From: Sphingomonas sp. S2-65
Lineage (GTDB): Bacteria > Pseudomonadota > Alphaproteobacteria > Sphingomonadales > Sphingomonadaceae
Length of the DNA stretch: 64,000 nucleotides
Direction: 5' to 3'
Assembly (NCBI RefSeq): GCF_021513175.1
Contig: NZ_CP090953.1
Span: forward strand, 2,228,501 to 2,292,500
Below the pieces are notes generated by a model. The model did not search any database. It was not told the DNA's origin and saw only the letters and a program-made list of their open reading frames with translations. Made by a program: the position numbers and the translations under genes. Positions 18,411 through 27,651 of the stretch are shown piece after piece (position 1 is the stretch's first letter; each line of letters begins with the position of its first letter).

Positions 18411-19313
18411 TCAAGCGGCCGTGAGCGCTGAGTAATCCATGGCGGCAAGGTCGGTAAGCAGATCGGGACCGGTAGGCTCCCACCCCAGCCGCGTGCAAGT
18501 CCAGGCGTTCGATGCGGTCATGTCGAGGCCCGCGAACGGAGTCATCCAGCCGAAATAGTGCTCGACGTCGTCTGCCCCAATCGAGCGGACCGGCAGCCCG
18601 GTCCCCTTGCCGATCGCCTCGGCAATCGCGCGTGCGGTAACGCCTTCCTCTACCGACGCATGGTAGCGCGCGCCCGGCTGGCCCTTCTCGAGCGCCAGGA
18701 CGTAGAGCTCCGCCACATCGCTGACATGCGCCGCCGACCAGCGCGCCTGCCCCTCCCCCAGATACGCCACCGCCCCGGCCCGATACGCTTCCGCGATCAG
18801 CGGCGTGATCAGCCCAGCTTTGGTGGTGTCGTGCACCTGGGGCAGCCGGATGGTCCGAACGTCGATGCGGCGCGCAATCAGCGCCGCGCCAGCAAGCTCG
18901 GTAGCTATGCGCGGGTTGGCGTGGAGCGGGTTGAGCACGTCTTCGGTCGCCGGGCCGCCATTCAGTGGCGTGCCAATGCCAACGCCCGAGGTGATCAGGA
19001 TCGGCTTCTTCGTTCCCTCCAGCACCTGACCCATGGCCGCGATGTTGCGCTCGTCCTTTCTGGTATTCTCAAAGAAGTTCTCGAAATCGTGGTCGAATGC
19101 GCAGTGGATCACCGCATCGGCGGCCGCCACGCCACTCGCAAGCGTCTCGGGCACGTCGAGATTCCCGCGATGGACGTCGACCTGGGCCGCTTCAAGCTGG
19201 CGGGCACCCGCGTCGGAACGCGTCAGACCGAGCACCTGATGGCCACGCTCAAGTAATTTGGGAATTATGTGCGAGCCGATGAACCCGGTCGCACCGGTCA
19301 GGAACACGCGCAT
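18411..19313 (-). CDS. extended SDR / NAD-dependent epimerase-like
   Basis: A 300-residue atypical extended SDR. The cofactor motif TGATGFIG is at residues 6-13, then GLTRSD and ADAVIHCAFDHDFENF. The common catalytic YxxxK is not obvious; the middle reads NPRIATELAGAALIARRI, similar to the atypical subgroup. A long C-terminal substrate region follows (WSAAHVSDVAELYVLALE). Divergent from the XRE/MmyB regulator 93 bp away, which is its likely controller. Confidence 0.87.
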   Translation of the reverse strand: MRVFLTGATGFIGSHIIPKLLERGHQVLGLTRSDAGARQLEAAQVDVHRGNLDVPETLASGVAAADAVIHCAFDHDFENFFENTRKDERNIAAMGQVLEGTKKPILITSGVGIGTPLNGGPATEDVLNPLHANPRIATELAGAALIARRIDVRTIRLPQVHDTTKAGLITPLIAEAYRAGAVAYLGEGQARWSAAHVSDVAELYVLALEKGQPGARYHASVEEGVTARAIAEAIGKGTGLPVRSIGADDVEHYFGWMTPFAGLDMTASNAWTCTRLGWEPTGPDLLTDLAAMDYSALTAA

Positions 19314-19406
19314 GATGTATCTCCTTCTTTTCCGAGTGGCGTATCGCTCCCTGCTCTACCCTGTTAAAGTAGTGACCTTATCGTGGTATAAGCTGCAACA
19401 GGATCA

Positions 19407-20243
19407 ATGATGGCCAGCGACGCGCCAAGCCAACTCGGCACCTATCTGCGCGATCGCCGCACCCGTCTCGACCCGGCGTCGTTCGGGTTTGGCGGTCGGC
19501 GGCGCACGCCCGGACTGCGCCGCGAGGAAGTGGCGAGCCGCGCCAACATCAGTCCAACTTGGTACACTTGGCTGGAGCAAGGGCGTGGCGGTGCGCCATC
19601 CGCCGACGTGCTCGACCGCATCGCCAAGGGCCTGATGCTGACCGAACCGGAGCGCGAGCACCTGTACATGCTCGGCCTGGGCCGGCCGCCCGAGGCGCGC
19701 TATCAGCCGGTCGACGGCATCACGCCCCGGCTGCAACGCGTGCTCGACGGGATGGTGCTGAGTCCGGCGATCGTCAAGACCGCGATGTGGGACGTCGTGG
19801 GCTGGAACCGCGCGGCGGCGGTGCTGCTGACCGACTATGCAAAGCTGCCGCGCGAGGGGCGCAACATTCTCCGGCTGATGTTCGGCAGCGACCATGTCCG
19901 CAGCCGCAACGAAGATTGGGAAAGCATCGCCCGCTTCGTCGTGGGCGCATTTCGCGCGGACGTCGCGCGGGCAGGTGCAAGTACCAGCGCGGAGGTCACG
20001 AAGCTGGTGGCGGAGCTCTGCGGGATCAGTCCCGAGTTCGAAGCGCTGTGGCAGGACAACGACGTGGTCGCGCACGGCGAAGGGGTGAAGCGCATTCACC
20101 ATCCCGACGCGGGGTTGCTTGCGATGGAGTTTTCCTCGTTCGCCATGGAAGGACGGCCGGAGCTTGGGATGATCATCTACAATCCGGCTTCGCCCGAAGA
20201 CGCCGAACGGCTGCGTGCGCTGCTGGACGTGCATGAGGATTGA
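19407..20243 (+). CDS. XRE family regulator with MmyB-like ligand domain
   Basis: A 278-residue regulator. The N-terminal HTH (residues about 8-80) includes LRREEVASRANISPTWYTWLE, the hallmark of the MmyB group, and the C-terminal MmyB-like ligand-binding domain starts near residue 110 (LSPAIVKTAMWDVVGWNRAA, EDWESIARFVVGAFRADVAR, LGMIIYNPASPEDAERL). In this family the divergent neighbouring SDR is commonly the target; that is inference here. Confidence 0.9.
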   Translation: MMASDAPSQLGTYLRDRRTRLDPASFGFGGRRRTPGLRREEVASRANISPTWYTWLEQGRGGAPSADVLDRIAKGLMLTEPEREHLYMLGLGRPPEARYQPVDGITPRLQRVLDGMVLSPAIVKTAMWDVVGWNRAAAVLLTDYAKLPREGRNILRLMFGSDHVRSRNEDWESIARFVVGAFRADVARAGASTSAEVTKLVAELCGISPEFEALWQDNDVVAHGEGVKRIHHPDAGLLAMEFSSFAMEGRPELGMIIYNPASPEDAERLRALLDVHED

Positions 20244-20290
20244 CCACACCGAAGCGGTCCGATGCGGTAACTTTGACCCACATCCGGCCA

Positions 20291-20333
20291 TTCAGACCGC
20301 CCTTCCCGCTCCCCAGCTTCGGACATTCATTCA
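20291..20333 (-). repeat. dispersed intergenic repeat copy
   Basis: Contains TTCAGACCGCCCTTCCCGCT then CCCCAG, a 26/26 reverse-complement match to 23227-23252, with flanks also similar (both followed by a TGAATGAA block). Confidence 0.8.
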
Positions 20334-20386
20334 GGTCAGCCAGGCACCTGCTTTCGGCACTTCGTTCGCGCCGGCTGAACGACCAC

Positions 20387-20416
20387 AAGTGGGTGGTTAG
20401 CTGCCAGGCCGCTTTT
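20387..20416 (+). repeat. dispersed intergenic repeat copy
   Basis: AAGTGGGTGGTTAGCTGCC then AGGCCGCTTTT. Matches the copies at 14002 (opposite strand) and 9657. Confidence 0.7.
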
Positions 20417-20581
20417 AAGAAGTGAGCAGCGAGAGCGGACGAAGAACGGAACGGACCTCGTCTTCATAGGTGCTTAACCGTGCAAGCGGATAACACAATA
20501 TCGGATGCACCGGGTCATGCACGAAGTCAGTGGGCGGCTATAATAGAGCATCAGCGTTGCACATCTGCAGTGGGATACATC

Positions 20582-22189
20582 ATGTCCGCGATCAGCTCCG
20601 TTTCGGCCGCTTCACCTCTGCTGTTGTTCCCGGCTGTAGATGACTCCGGAGCTGACAATCAGGCGGGCGCTCCGGAAGCGGTGTCGGCGCCTATTGCTGA
20701 CCCACGACCGGCGTCCCTAGCACCGGAGACCACCGCAGCCCTTCTGGCGGAGCAAGCGGCACAAAAGCAGGTATCTGCAGCGCGCATAGACTTGAGCGGC
20801 CAAGATCTTCGCGGCGCGGATCTCACAGCGCTGGACCTAAAAGGGGCCGATCTACGCGGTGCCGACCTGTCGGGCATGAATTTGAGTGGTCTCGATCTGT
20901 CGGGTGCAAACCTGTCAGACGCGAAGCTCTCGGGTGCGATTCTGAATGGTGCGATCCTCACCAATGTCTTGGCACAACGCGCAGATATTCGAGGTGCGGC
21001 GCTGATTAACGCTGCAATGAGCGGCGGGGACTTCTCAGATAGCAACTTCAGCGGCGCATATCTCGGTGCGGTCGGTAAGGAAGATAGCCTCGTTGGGGCC
21101 GCTTGGATGTCGGTGAAGAACGCCAACTTTAACGGATCCAACTTCCAGAACGCTCATCTGAGGAGATTAGGGATCCTCGATGCGTCGGCTGACCGTGCCG
21201 ACTTCGGCGGTGCGAAAATGGATTCGGTGTATCTATCTAATGCGTCACTCCGCGACGCCAATTTCGATCATCTCGGCGGCTCGTCGGTAAGCTTCGAGAA
21301 CAGTGACGTTAGTGGCTCGGCGATGACCAACATGGTTGTGGGAAGCAAGGGATACTCGAACACGATCCTGGAAGGCGCCCGCTTCGCCGGATCCTCTTTT
21401 AATCACACCGGCTTCACGTTGACGGATCTGAGGACCGCGGATCTCTCAGGAGTGATCCCTGAGGCACAATTCTCGGGCTTCGGTCTGACGAATATGTCGG
21501 GGCTCGATTTCAGCGGCTTCGATTTCTTCGGAGCTCACTTCAATGATTCGCCTGCGGGAGGGGGCGTTACGCAGCGGGTCCCGACCGCCGGCGCCTCGTA
21601 CAAGGGGACAAATTTCTCCGGCGCCGATTTCGATCATGCATCTTTCTATAAGGAAGGCGACCTCAGCGCCGTTGATTTCTCCGGGGCGAAGTTCAACCAG
21701 ACAATGATCGACAATCTAGCGAGATCGGCGCTCGCCGGGCGCGAGGGTCTCCGCGAAAGCCAAGGAGACGCTATTTCGCGTGCGGAGAGCCAGGCGGTAC
21801 TCGACATGAGCAGGGGACGTCGGCCCATCGAGCGGGGCTTTCGAATGCCCGATGACTTACTTTACCGGGCGAGCGCCGGAAACGGCTACGCCTTAAATGA
21901 TCAGGACCCGGACGATCGGATAAAAATCGGCCGGATTTGGGCCGAGAACGGATGGACCGGCATGGTCATGAGTCCGTTGGTCCAGTCGCGGGCTGAGGAG
22001 GACGCCAGCCCACCCGGAGCAGTCGCCAAGACCATGCCCGGCTCGTCCTCAACTGATACGGGCGCGAACTCCGCGCTTGAGACGCTGAAATCGGTGAACG
22101 AGGCTATGCGCACCTCAGCCGAGGCGGATCGACAACAAGGGTTGATCGAACTGTTCCGGGCTGCAGGTCCAGACGCTCGCGAGAGGTAG
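20582..22189 (+). CDS. pentapeptide-repeat protein
   Basis: A 535-residue protein. Residues about 70-150 are tight A(D/N)LxG pentapeptide repeats (LSGQDLRGADLTALDLKGAD, LRGADLSGMNLSGLDLSGAN) that fold as a right-handed quadrilateral beta-helix. Looser repeats continue to about 375. An N-terminal Ala/Pro-rich segment and a C-terminal helical region (DMSRGRRPIERGFRMPDDLL onward) flank it. Start ATG 20582 chosen as the first plausible Met after the upstream low-complexity stretch. Such proteins are often adaptors or DNA mimics; no specific role can be given. Confidence 0.85.
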   Translation: MSAISSVSAASPLLLFPAVDDSGADNQAGAPEAVSAPIADPRPASLAPETTAALLAEQAAQKQVSAARIDLSGQDLRGADLTALDLKGADLRGADLSGMNLSGLDLSGANLSDAKLSGAILNGAILTNVLAQRADIRGAALINAAMSGGDFSDSNFSGAYLGAVGKEDSLVGAAWMSVKNANFNGSNFQNAHLRRLGILDASADRADFGGAKMDSVYLSNASLRDANFDHLGGSSVSFENSDVSGSAMTNMVVGSKGYSNTILEGARFAGSSFNHTGFTLTDLRTADLSGVIPEAQFSGFGLTNMSGLDFSGFDFFGAHFNDSPAGGGVTQRVPTAGASYKGTNFSGADFDHASFYKEGDLSAVDFSGAKFNQTMIDNLARSALAGREGLRESQGDAISRAESQAVLDMSRGRRPIERGFRMPDDLLYRASAGNGYALNDQDPDDRIKIGRIWAENGWTGMVMSPLVQSRAEEDASPPGAVAKTMPGSSSTDTGANSALETLKSVNEAMRTSAEADRQQGLIELFRAAGPDARER

Positions 22190-22543
22190 GGCGAGCACCG
22201 CCTGACAGACCATCGAGCCGTTCGCATCGAGATGACAGGTCACCTCAAGGGCCCGTTTGAGCGCCGAAGGGCGGTGCGGAGAGAGCGGCGCAAGGGGTAC
22301 TTCTGCCACGCGCTTACATGATCAGCGGCCCTCGACTGGCACATGAACTGCTTTCTAGCGCCGAAGCCATCACATCTGCGCTTTTAGCTTTGCGGGCCTT
22401 CCGTGCTCGATGAACGAACGGCCGGTTTTTGGGTAAAGCGGCGAACCTCCCGAGTGGCCGAGTTTGGGTCTTCGCCGCCCCAAGGCCGCCCGTCGGCTTC
22501 CGACCCAATTGCAGGCGTTTCCAGTTCCCTTCACAATACCGGA
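22190..22543. other. Intergenic, no gene seen
   Basis: 354 bases between the pentapeptide gene and the next exported protein. A repeat-like block (GAACGAACGGCCGGTTTTTG) lies near 22409. Confidence 0.45.
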
Positions 22544-23071
22544 ATGAGCGCACTCGTATTCGGCTTGGCATCCCTAATGAGCATAGCAGCGACCGAGGAA
22601 CCGGAACCGCAGTCGGCTCCTTTGCAAATGGCCCCTGCCGCACAGATCGAAGCTCCCCCAAGCGCGACCAAACTCGCCCTGATGAAGCGCTTCCTGAGGG
22701 CCATAGGTCGCCAACACCAACTTGATAGCGGGAGCTTTCTTGAGCGTTACGCCATACCGGGCGGAGTGATGTGGCCCATGAAGGCAGGTCCCCTGCCAGC
22801 CGAAGACTTGCTGGGTGGGTTTGAACGACGGATGTCAGCGCTCAAGAAAGCCTATGAAAAGCACCGTTCGACCTATCAGCAGGCCTACGAGCACCATGTG
22901 AACTGGGAGTTCACTGAGGAGGAGTTGGCTAAGATCGTGGAGTTCTTGGAAAGCCCGGTCGGACAACATTACCTTGACGGTCGTTGGCGGATGGAAGCGT
23001 ATACGGACACAAACATCGAGGACGTTGAGCAAGAGATTGTAGCCGAAGCCCAAGCCAGCTTGGCAAAGTAG
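22544..23071 (+). CDS. exported DUF2059-like protein
   Basis: A 175-residue protein with a signal peptide (MSALVFGLASLMSIAATE) followed by an acidic/Pro-rich linker. The C-terminal half reads HVNWEFTEEELAKIVEFLES then PVGQHYLDGRWRM, which resembles the DUF2059 ending (FTxxELxxLxxFYxSPxGxK). Function unknown; likely periplasmic. ATG 22544 was chosen because it opens the signal peptide. Confidence 0.7.
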   Translation: MSALVFGLASLMSIAATEEPEPQSAPLQMAPAAQIEAPPSATKLALMKRFLRAIGRQHQLDSGSFLERYAIPGGVMWPMKAGPLPAEDLLGGFERRMSALKKAYEKHRSTYQQAYEHHVNWEFTEEELAKIVEFLESPVGQHYLDGRWRMEAYTDTNIEDVEQEIVAEAQASLAK

Positions 23072-23174
23072 CTAGTGGCAGCTCCTACCCGTTAACCGCC
23101 ATTCAATCACGAGACGTCGCCTCGAATGCGGACCGTCCACTTATAGGTCCTCGCTATCGGCACGGGAACGACCG

Positions 23175-23280
23175 AAATTGGGGCGCTTAGCGGCCCGGTG
23201 GGGCCGAGATGAATGAACGTCGGCTTCTGGGGAGCGGGAAGGGCGGTCTGAACGTCCACTTGTGGGTCTAAGCGTCTGGC
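23175..23280 (+). repeat. composite dispersed repeat
   Basis: Two repeat units back to back: AAATTGGGGCGCTTAGCGG at 23175 and a TGAATGAACG...CTGGGGAGCGGGAAGGGCGG unit at about 23208-23257, ending ACTTGTGGGTCTAAGCG. The second unit matches 20291-20333 on the other strand. Confidence 0.75.
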
Positions 23281-24163
23281 CAACGAAGCGTATCGATCAA
23301 GATGCGGAGGGCGGGGCTGACGCGACGATCGGGATAGTAGAGGTGGCATCCGGGATAGGGGGTGCAGAACTTCGTGAGTACCTGCACCAGCCGACCGTCC
23401 GCGATTTCGTCGGCGACGTCATGTTCCATCATGTAGCCGAGACCCGCGCCGGCTCGGGTAGCAGCTGCCGCTAACACCTCGTCGTTGACGATCAGCTGAC
23501 CCGGCACCCTCATGCGGATGTCGCGCTGATTCACGCTGAACTCCCACGGCAGCAGGCCACCTCCACCGAGCAGGCGATAGTTGACGCAGACATGATCCTT
23601 GAGGTCGTCCGGCGTTCGTGGAAAATTCCGGTGCGCAAAATAGTCCGGCGTTCCCACCACCACCGTGCGGAGTGGTGGGCCGACCGGGATGGCGACCATG
23701 TCGCGCTGCACGGTCTCGCCCAACCTAATGCCTGCGTCGAAGCCGCCGGCGATGAGGTCGATGAGGCGATCTTCGACGATGACCTCGACCGCAATATTCG
23801 GATGATCACGCAGGAAATGCGGCAGTCGGGGCGCCAGAATGGTCCGCGCGGCGTAGCCGAAGGTCGTGATCCGCACCGTGCCCGACGGCGCGTCCCGCCA
23901 GTCCGCGAGAGCGGCCAGTCCGGTGGCCACCTGCGCCAACCCTGGTTCGATCGCGCGCAGTAGCAGTTCGCCGGCGGCTGTGGGCGCCACGGAGCGCGTC
24001 GTCCTCGCCAGCAGGCGCACGCCTAGCCGCGTCTCCAAAGCCTTCATCGCGTGGCTCAGCGCCGAGGGTGACAGCCCGAGCTCCGCCGCTGCCCGGGTGA
24101 AGCTGCGCGCGCGCGCGCAACGGTTGCGAACGCCGCCAGATCATCGAGGTCGCCACGCCGCAT
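23268..24163 (-). pseudogene. LysR family regulator disrupted in a (GC)7 tract
   Basis: A complete LysR gene except for one frameshift. From ATG 24163 the frame reads MRRGDLDDLAAFATVARAR, then hits a run of seven GC dinucleotides (24105-24118); six repeats would give ARSFTRAAAELGLSPSALSH and join exactly to the downstream frame, MKALETRLGVRLLARTTRSV, which runs to the stop at 23268 through the whole effector domain (TVRITTFGYAARTILAPRL, GAGLGYMMEHDVADEIADG). The 2-base excess separates the recognition helix from the start. Either an inactive gene, a phase-variable one, or a sequence error. Divergent from the aldo/keto reductase. Confidence 0.85.
24105..24118. repeat. (GC)7 dinucleotide tract inside the LysR HTH
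   Basis: Fourteen bases of perfect GC repeat at the site of the frameshift. Gain or loss of one GC unit would change frame, and a tract of six or nine units restores the regulator. Confidence 0.9.
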
Positions 24164-24257
24164 TGCTGCATGATGCTCACAAGTCCTTACGGTCAGCAAC
24201 GGCTAATCGGCGGGCAGCTTCGCGCCTAATTGAGTGGCGAACAAGGAGACGCGAACT

Positions 24258-25358
24258 ATGGACCTGACCCACTATCGCACGCTCGGCCGATCCGGTTTGG
24301 TCGTGAGCCCGTTGGCGCTTGGGACGATGACCTTCGGCGCAGGCCGCTGGGGCGCGGACGAGGCGACCTCGCGCAGCATCTTCGACGCTTATATGGATGC
24401 GGGTGGCAATTTCCTCGACACGGCCGACGTTTACTCGGGTGGTGAGAGCGAGGCGATGCTTGGCCGCTTCCTGCGCGACAGCGGCAAGCGCGACCGAATG
24501 GTGGTCGCGACCAAGGCCGGCTTTCCGCGCACGGAGGGCAATCCGCTGGCCGGAGGCAACTCGGCGCGCAACATCCGCGACGGTCTGGACGGATCGCTGA
24601 GGCGGCTCGGCACTGACTATATCGACCTGTACTGGGCCCATGTTTGGGATCGCACCACCCCGCCGGAGGAAGTGCTCCGCGCGTTGACGGACGCGGTTCG
24701 GCGCGGCGACATCCTCTATTACGGCTTCTCGAATGCGCCGGCCTGGTACACGGCGCAGATCGCGACGATGGCGCGCGCTCACGGGCTACCGGAGCCGGTC
24801 GGCCTTCAGTACAGCTATTCGCTCATCGACCGCGGCGTGGAATTGGACATCGTGCCTGCGGGGCAGGCGCTCGGCATGGGGCTGGTGGCGTGGAGCCCGC
24901 TTGGCTTCGGCATGTTGACCGGCAAGTACGGCCGCGAGAAGCTCGCTGACTTCGGCCCCGCTGGCGGCGTGCCGAACAAGGGCGGCAACACGGCTGCCGG
25001 CGGGAGCGACGGACGCCTGAATGGTGACAACCCGTATGGTGGCATGCTTTTTACGGAGGCGAACTTTAGCATTGTCGACGAACTGCGTACGGTGGGTGAC
25101 GAACTGGGTCGGCCTATGGCGCAAGTCGCTTTGGCTTGGGTCGCGTCGCGGCCGGGTGTTTCCTCGGTGCTGATGGGCGCGAGTCAACCGGAGCAAGTAA
25201 CCGAGAACGCGGCGTCACTGGACATCGTCCTTGCGCCGGAGCACCAGGCGCGGCTCGATGCGGCGGGCGCGCCACCTACGCTAAATCCCTACTTTATCTT
25301 CCAACTTCCCTGGGCGCAGATCTTCGGCAGCAGCCAGATCCAAAAATGGGAGCGCTAA
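24258..25358 (+). CDS. aldo/keto reductase
   Basis: A 366-residue NADPH-dependent aldo/keto reductase with the TIM-barrel catalytic tetrad: D in FLDTADVYSGG, Y of the same motif, K in VVATKAGF and H in DLYWAHVWD. The C-terminal cofactor part reads WVASRPGVSSVLMGASQPEQ. Start ATG 24258 follows AAGGAGA; an upstream GTG at 24234 is less likely. Slightly long for the family because of a Gly-rich insert (VPNKGGNTAAGGSDGRL). Probably controlled by the divergent, now frameshifted, LysR gene. Confidence 0.9.
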   Translation: MDLTHYRTLGRSGLVVSPLALGTMTFGAGRWGADEATSRSIFDAYMDAGGNFLDTADVYSGGESEAMLGRFLRDSGKRDRMVVATKAGFPRTEGNPLAGGNSARNIRDGLDGSLRRLGTDYIDLYWAHVWDRTTPPEEVLRALTDAVRRGDILYYGFSNAPAWYTAQIATMARAHGLPEPVGLQYSYSLIDRGVELDIVPAGQALGMGLVAWSPLGFGMLTGKYGREKLADFGPAGGVPNKGGNTAAGGSDGRLNGDNPYGGMLFTEANFSIVDELRTVGDELGRPMAQVALAWVASRPGVSSVLMGASQPEQVTENAASLDIVLAPEHQARLDAAGAPPTLNPYFIFQLPWAQIFGSSQIQKWER

Positions 25359-25489
25359 TCCCGCCACATTGGTGCTGTGAGGGCGGATCTTAGCCGCCAG
25401 GCGCCGATGAACGGATGTCCGCTTGTCGCAACTGCCTAAAGGGTCTTGAGCGACCGGAACTGGGTCCTCTGCCATACGGAAGGGCAATC

Positions 25490-26203
25490 TCACCTAGGTT
25501 CGGCCGGAAGAGTTCGGTGGCTCCTTTTTGTGGCTGTGAGGGCTTCGCTGCCGGCGATAATGAGATTGAGACCTGCCAAGAAGGCTGCGCGCTCATCATG
25601 CGACCGCACCTGATCCGCGAGCAAGTGAACAAACGGATACTCTGCCGGGTCGCGCTTCGTCCATTCTCCGACGATAGTGGTGAGGACAGTCGATCGGTCG
25701 GACGCACAAAACTTGTGACGCGCCGCCGCGGCGGTCTGCGCAGCAGTGCCAAGGAGGTATTGGGCAAGCGCGGACACGCAGTGGAATATCGCTTCACTCG
25801 AAACCCCCAAGGCATTGAACTGCGCGCTGCTCTTCTCGAAGATCTCCACCATGGCTGGCTGCCAGGGCTCTCGCGCGAGCTGGGTTCCGACCCAGGGATG
25901 GGCCTCAATCGCGTCAAAGACGCCCAGCGCGATCGCGCGGAGAGCGTCTGCCGGGCATGGTGCGCTGACGACCCTGGCGATCGCCCTGGAAAGAACATGC
26001 TCCGTCGCCAACGAGAGTAAAGCGTCCTTGTCGGCGACGTGCCAGTAAATAGCGCCGCTCCCGGTCGATAGCTGGTTCGCCAGCGCTCGGAACGTCATCG
26101 CGCTCTCCCCCGCTGAATCGAGAATGTCGATAGCAGCGGCAACGACCCTCTCTGTGGAAAGCGAGGTCTTACGCCGCTGGGAATGGCTGGTGTCCGAACG
26201 CAT
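25490..26203 (-). CDS. TetR family transcriptional regulator
   Basis: A 237-residue TetR repressor. The HTH spans about residues 12-57 (SLSTERVVAAAIDILDSAGE, MTFRALANQLSTGSGAIYWH), with a helical effector domain of the TetR_C class behind it. The start at 26203 fits the family. It is divergent from an FAD monooxygenase, and two perfect inverted repeats lie in the gap, so it very likely represses that gene and itself. Confidence 0.9.
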   Translation of the reverse strand: MRSDTSHSQRRKTSLSTERVVAAAIDILDSAGESAMTFRALANQLSTGSGAIYWHVADKDALLSLATEHVLSRAIARVVSAPCPADALRAIALGVFDAIEAHPWVGTQLAREPWQPAMVEIFEKSSAQFNALGVSSEAIFHCVSALAQYLLGTAAQTAAAARHKFCASDRSTVLTTIVGEWTKRDPAEYPFVHLLADQVRSHDERAAFLAGLNLIIAGSEALTATKRSHRTLPAEPR

Positions 26204-26220
26204 GCGCCTCCTTGACACAC

Positions 26221-26263
26221 TTGGAACAACGTTCCAATGGCTCTTGTGTGGAACGATGTTCCA
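26221..26263. promoter_or_regulatory. two tandem TetR operators
   Basis: Operator 1 TTGGAAC-aac-GTTCCAA at 26221-26237 and operator 2 TGGAAC-gat-GTTCCA at 26249-26263 share the core TGGAACNNNGTTCCA, with centres 27 bases apart. A TTGACA element at 26212 abuts operator 1. The ATG of the monooxygenase is 14 bases past operator 2. Confidence 0.8.
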
Positions 26264-26276
26264 GAGCGGAGAAGTA

Positions 26277-27410
26277 ATGAAGCAGGTCATTGGAATCATT
26301 GGGGCGGGACTAGGTGGGCTGACGCTTGCTCGCGTTCTGCACGTCCACGGCATCACTTCGATCGTCTACGAGGGGGAGCCGAGCGCAAATAGCCGAGTTC
26401 AGGGCGGGCAGCTCGATATCCACGACTATAATGGCCAGGTCGCCCTGAACGCCGCCGGCCTGACCGACGGGTTCAGGTCGATCATCCACGAGGGCGCGGA
26501 AGCAACCCGTGTGCTGGACAAGTCCGGCGCCGTGCTGCTCGAAGAACCTGACGATGGCCAGCGCCGACGTCCCGAAGTGCTTCGCGGCGATCTGCGCAAC
26601 CTGCTCCTCAACTCCTTGCCGGAAGGGACGGTCCGCTGGGGCAAGAAACTTGAGAGGGTCTCTGGCCTTGGCGGCGGGCGGCACGAGATCGAATTTGCCG
26701 ACGGGTCCGTCGCGCAGACAGACCTTCTCGTCGGTGCGGATGGCGCATGGTCTCGGGTGCGACCGCTCTTGTCCGATGCGTGGCCTATTTACGTCGGCGC
26801 GACCTTTATCGAGACCTACCTGCACGACGTCGATCGCCGCCACCCGGCCTCCGCCGTAATCGTCGGCCCCGGTGCAATGTATGCGCCAGCACCTGGCCAG
26901 GCGATCTTCGCGCATCGGGAAGCGGGCGATGTCCTTCACAGCTATATTGAGCTGAGGCGACCTGCGGAATGGTTCGGGGCGATCGACTTCAACGATCCGT
27001 CGGCAAAGGACATTATCGCGGCCGAGTTTGATGATTGGGCACCGGCGCTCACCGCGCTCATCACCGACGGTGACACGAAGCTGATGCCGCGGCCGATCCA
27101 CACGCTTCCGAGCGGGCATCGCTGGGACCGGGTGCCCGGGGTGACCCTTATCGGAGATGCCGCGCACCTCATGCCGCCATCTGGCGAAGGAGCGAACCTC
27201 GCAATGTTGGAAGGTGCCGAACTCGCCGCTGCCCTCGTCCGGCATCCCGGCGATGTCGAGACGGCACTCGGGGCTTTTGAGGAGCCGATGTTTTCACGTG
27301 CCGCAGCGGAGGCGCTGGAGGCGCATGAAATGCTCGACTGCTGCCTCGGCGACCATGCGCCATCCGCGTTTCTCGACATGATGACGGGCGCCGCCGAACC
27401 TTACTGCTAA
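26277..27410 (+). CDS. FAD-dependent monooxygenase, TetX-like
   Basis: A 377-residue class A flavoprotein monooxygenase. The dinucleotide motif GIIGAGLGGLTLARVL is at the N-terminus, the DG motif is LLVGADGAWSRVRPLL, and the second FAD motif is VTLIGDAAHLMPPSGEGANL. The order and wording resemble TetX-type tetracycline-modifying enzymes and their non-antibiotic homologues, but the substrate is not established. Controlled by the divergent TetR regulator through the tandem operators. Confidence 0.88.
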   Translation: MKQVIGIIGAGLGGLTLARVLHVHGITSIVYEGEPSANSRVQGGQLDIHDYNGQVALNAAGLTDGFRSIIHEGAEATRVLDKSGAVLLEEPDDGQRRRPEVLRGDLRNLLLNSLPEGTVRWGKKLERVSGLGGGRHEIEFADGSVAQTDLLVGADGAWSRVRPLLSDAWPIYVGATFIETYLHDVDRRHPASAVIVGPGAMYAPAPGQAIFAHREAGDVLHSYIELRRPAEWFGAIDFNDPSAKDIIAAEFDDWAPALTALITDGDTKLMPRPIHTLPSGHRWDRVPGVTLIGDAAHLMPPSGEGANLAMLEGAELAAALVRHPGDVETALGAFEEPMFSRAAAEALEAHEMLDCCLGDHAPSAFLDMMTGAAEPYC

Positions 27411-27563
27411 CCGACCTATATTGGAGCGGATCACCTCGCGTATCGGGATTTGCCACAACATTCAGCAGCCTGTTGTCTGCCTTGCCGTTTGGCGAAGATG
27501 CGTGCCGTTGCTGCCAGTCATCGATGTTCAGCTATCGCGCCGAACGGGCCCATCCCATTGGCA

Positions 27564-27632
27564 TGAATGAACGGCCGGAGTTGATAACGCGAAAAGCGGG
27601 CCTGAACGTCCGGGTTTGGGCGCTAGCTGTCA
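27564..27632 (+). repeat. dispersed intergenic repeat copy
   Basis: Begins ATGAATGAACGGCCGGAGTT and ends GGGTTTGGGCGCTAGCTG, both blocks typical of the family. Confidence 0.65.
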
Positions 27633-27651
27633 TGGGCGTCAGTTCGGCTGC

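Noticed and set aside
19404..20291. Long minus-strand frame over the XRE regulator
   Set aside because: Antisense to an MmyB-type regulator with clear motifs.
20582..21140. Repetitive DNA considered as CRISPR or tandem repeat array
   Set aside because: The repetition is coding: pentapeptide repeats of one protein, with no uniform spacers.
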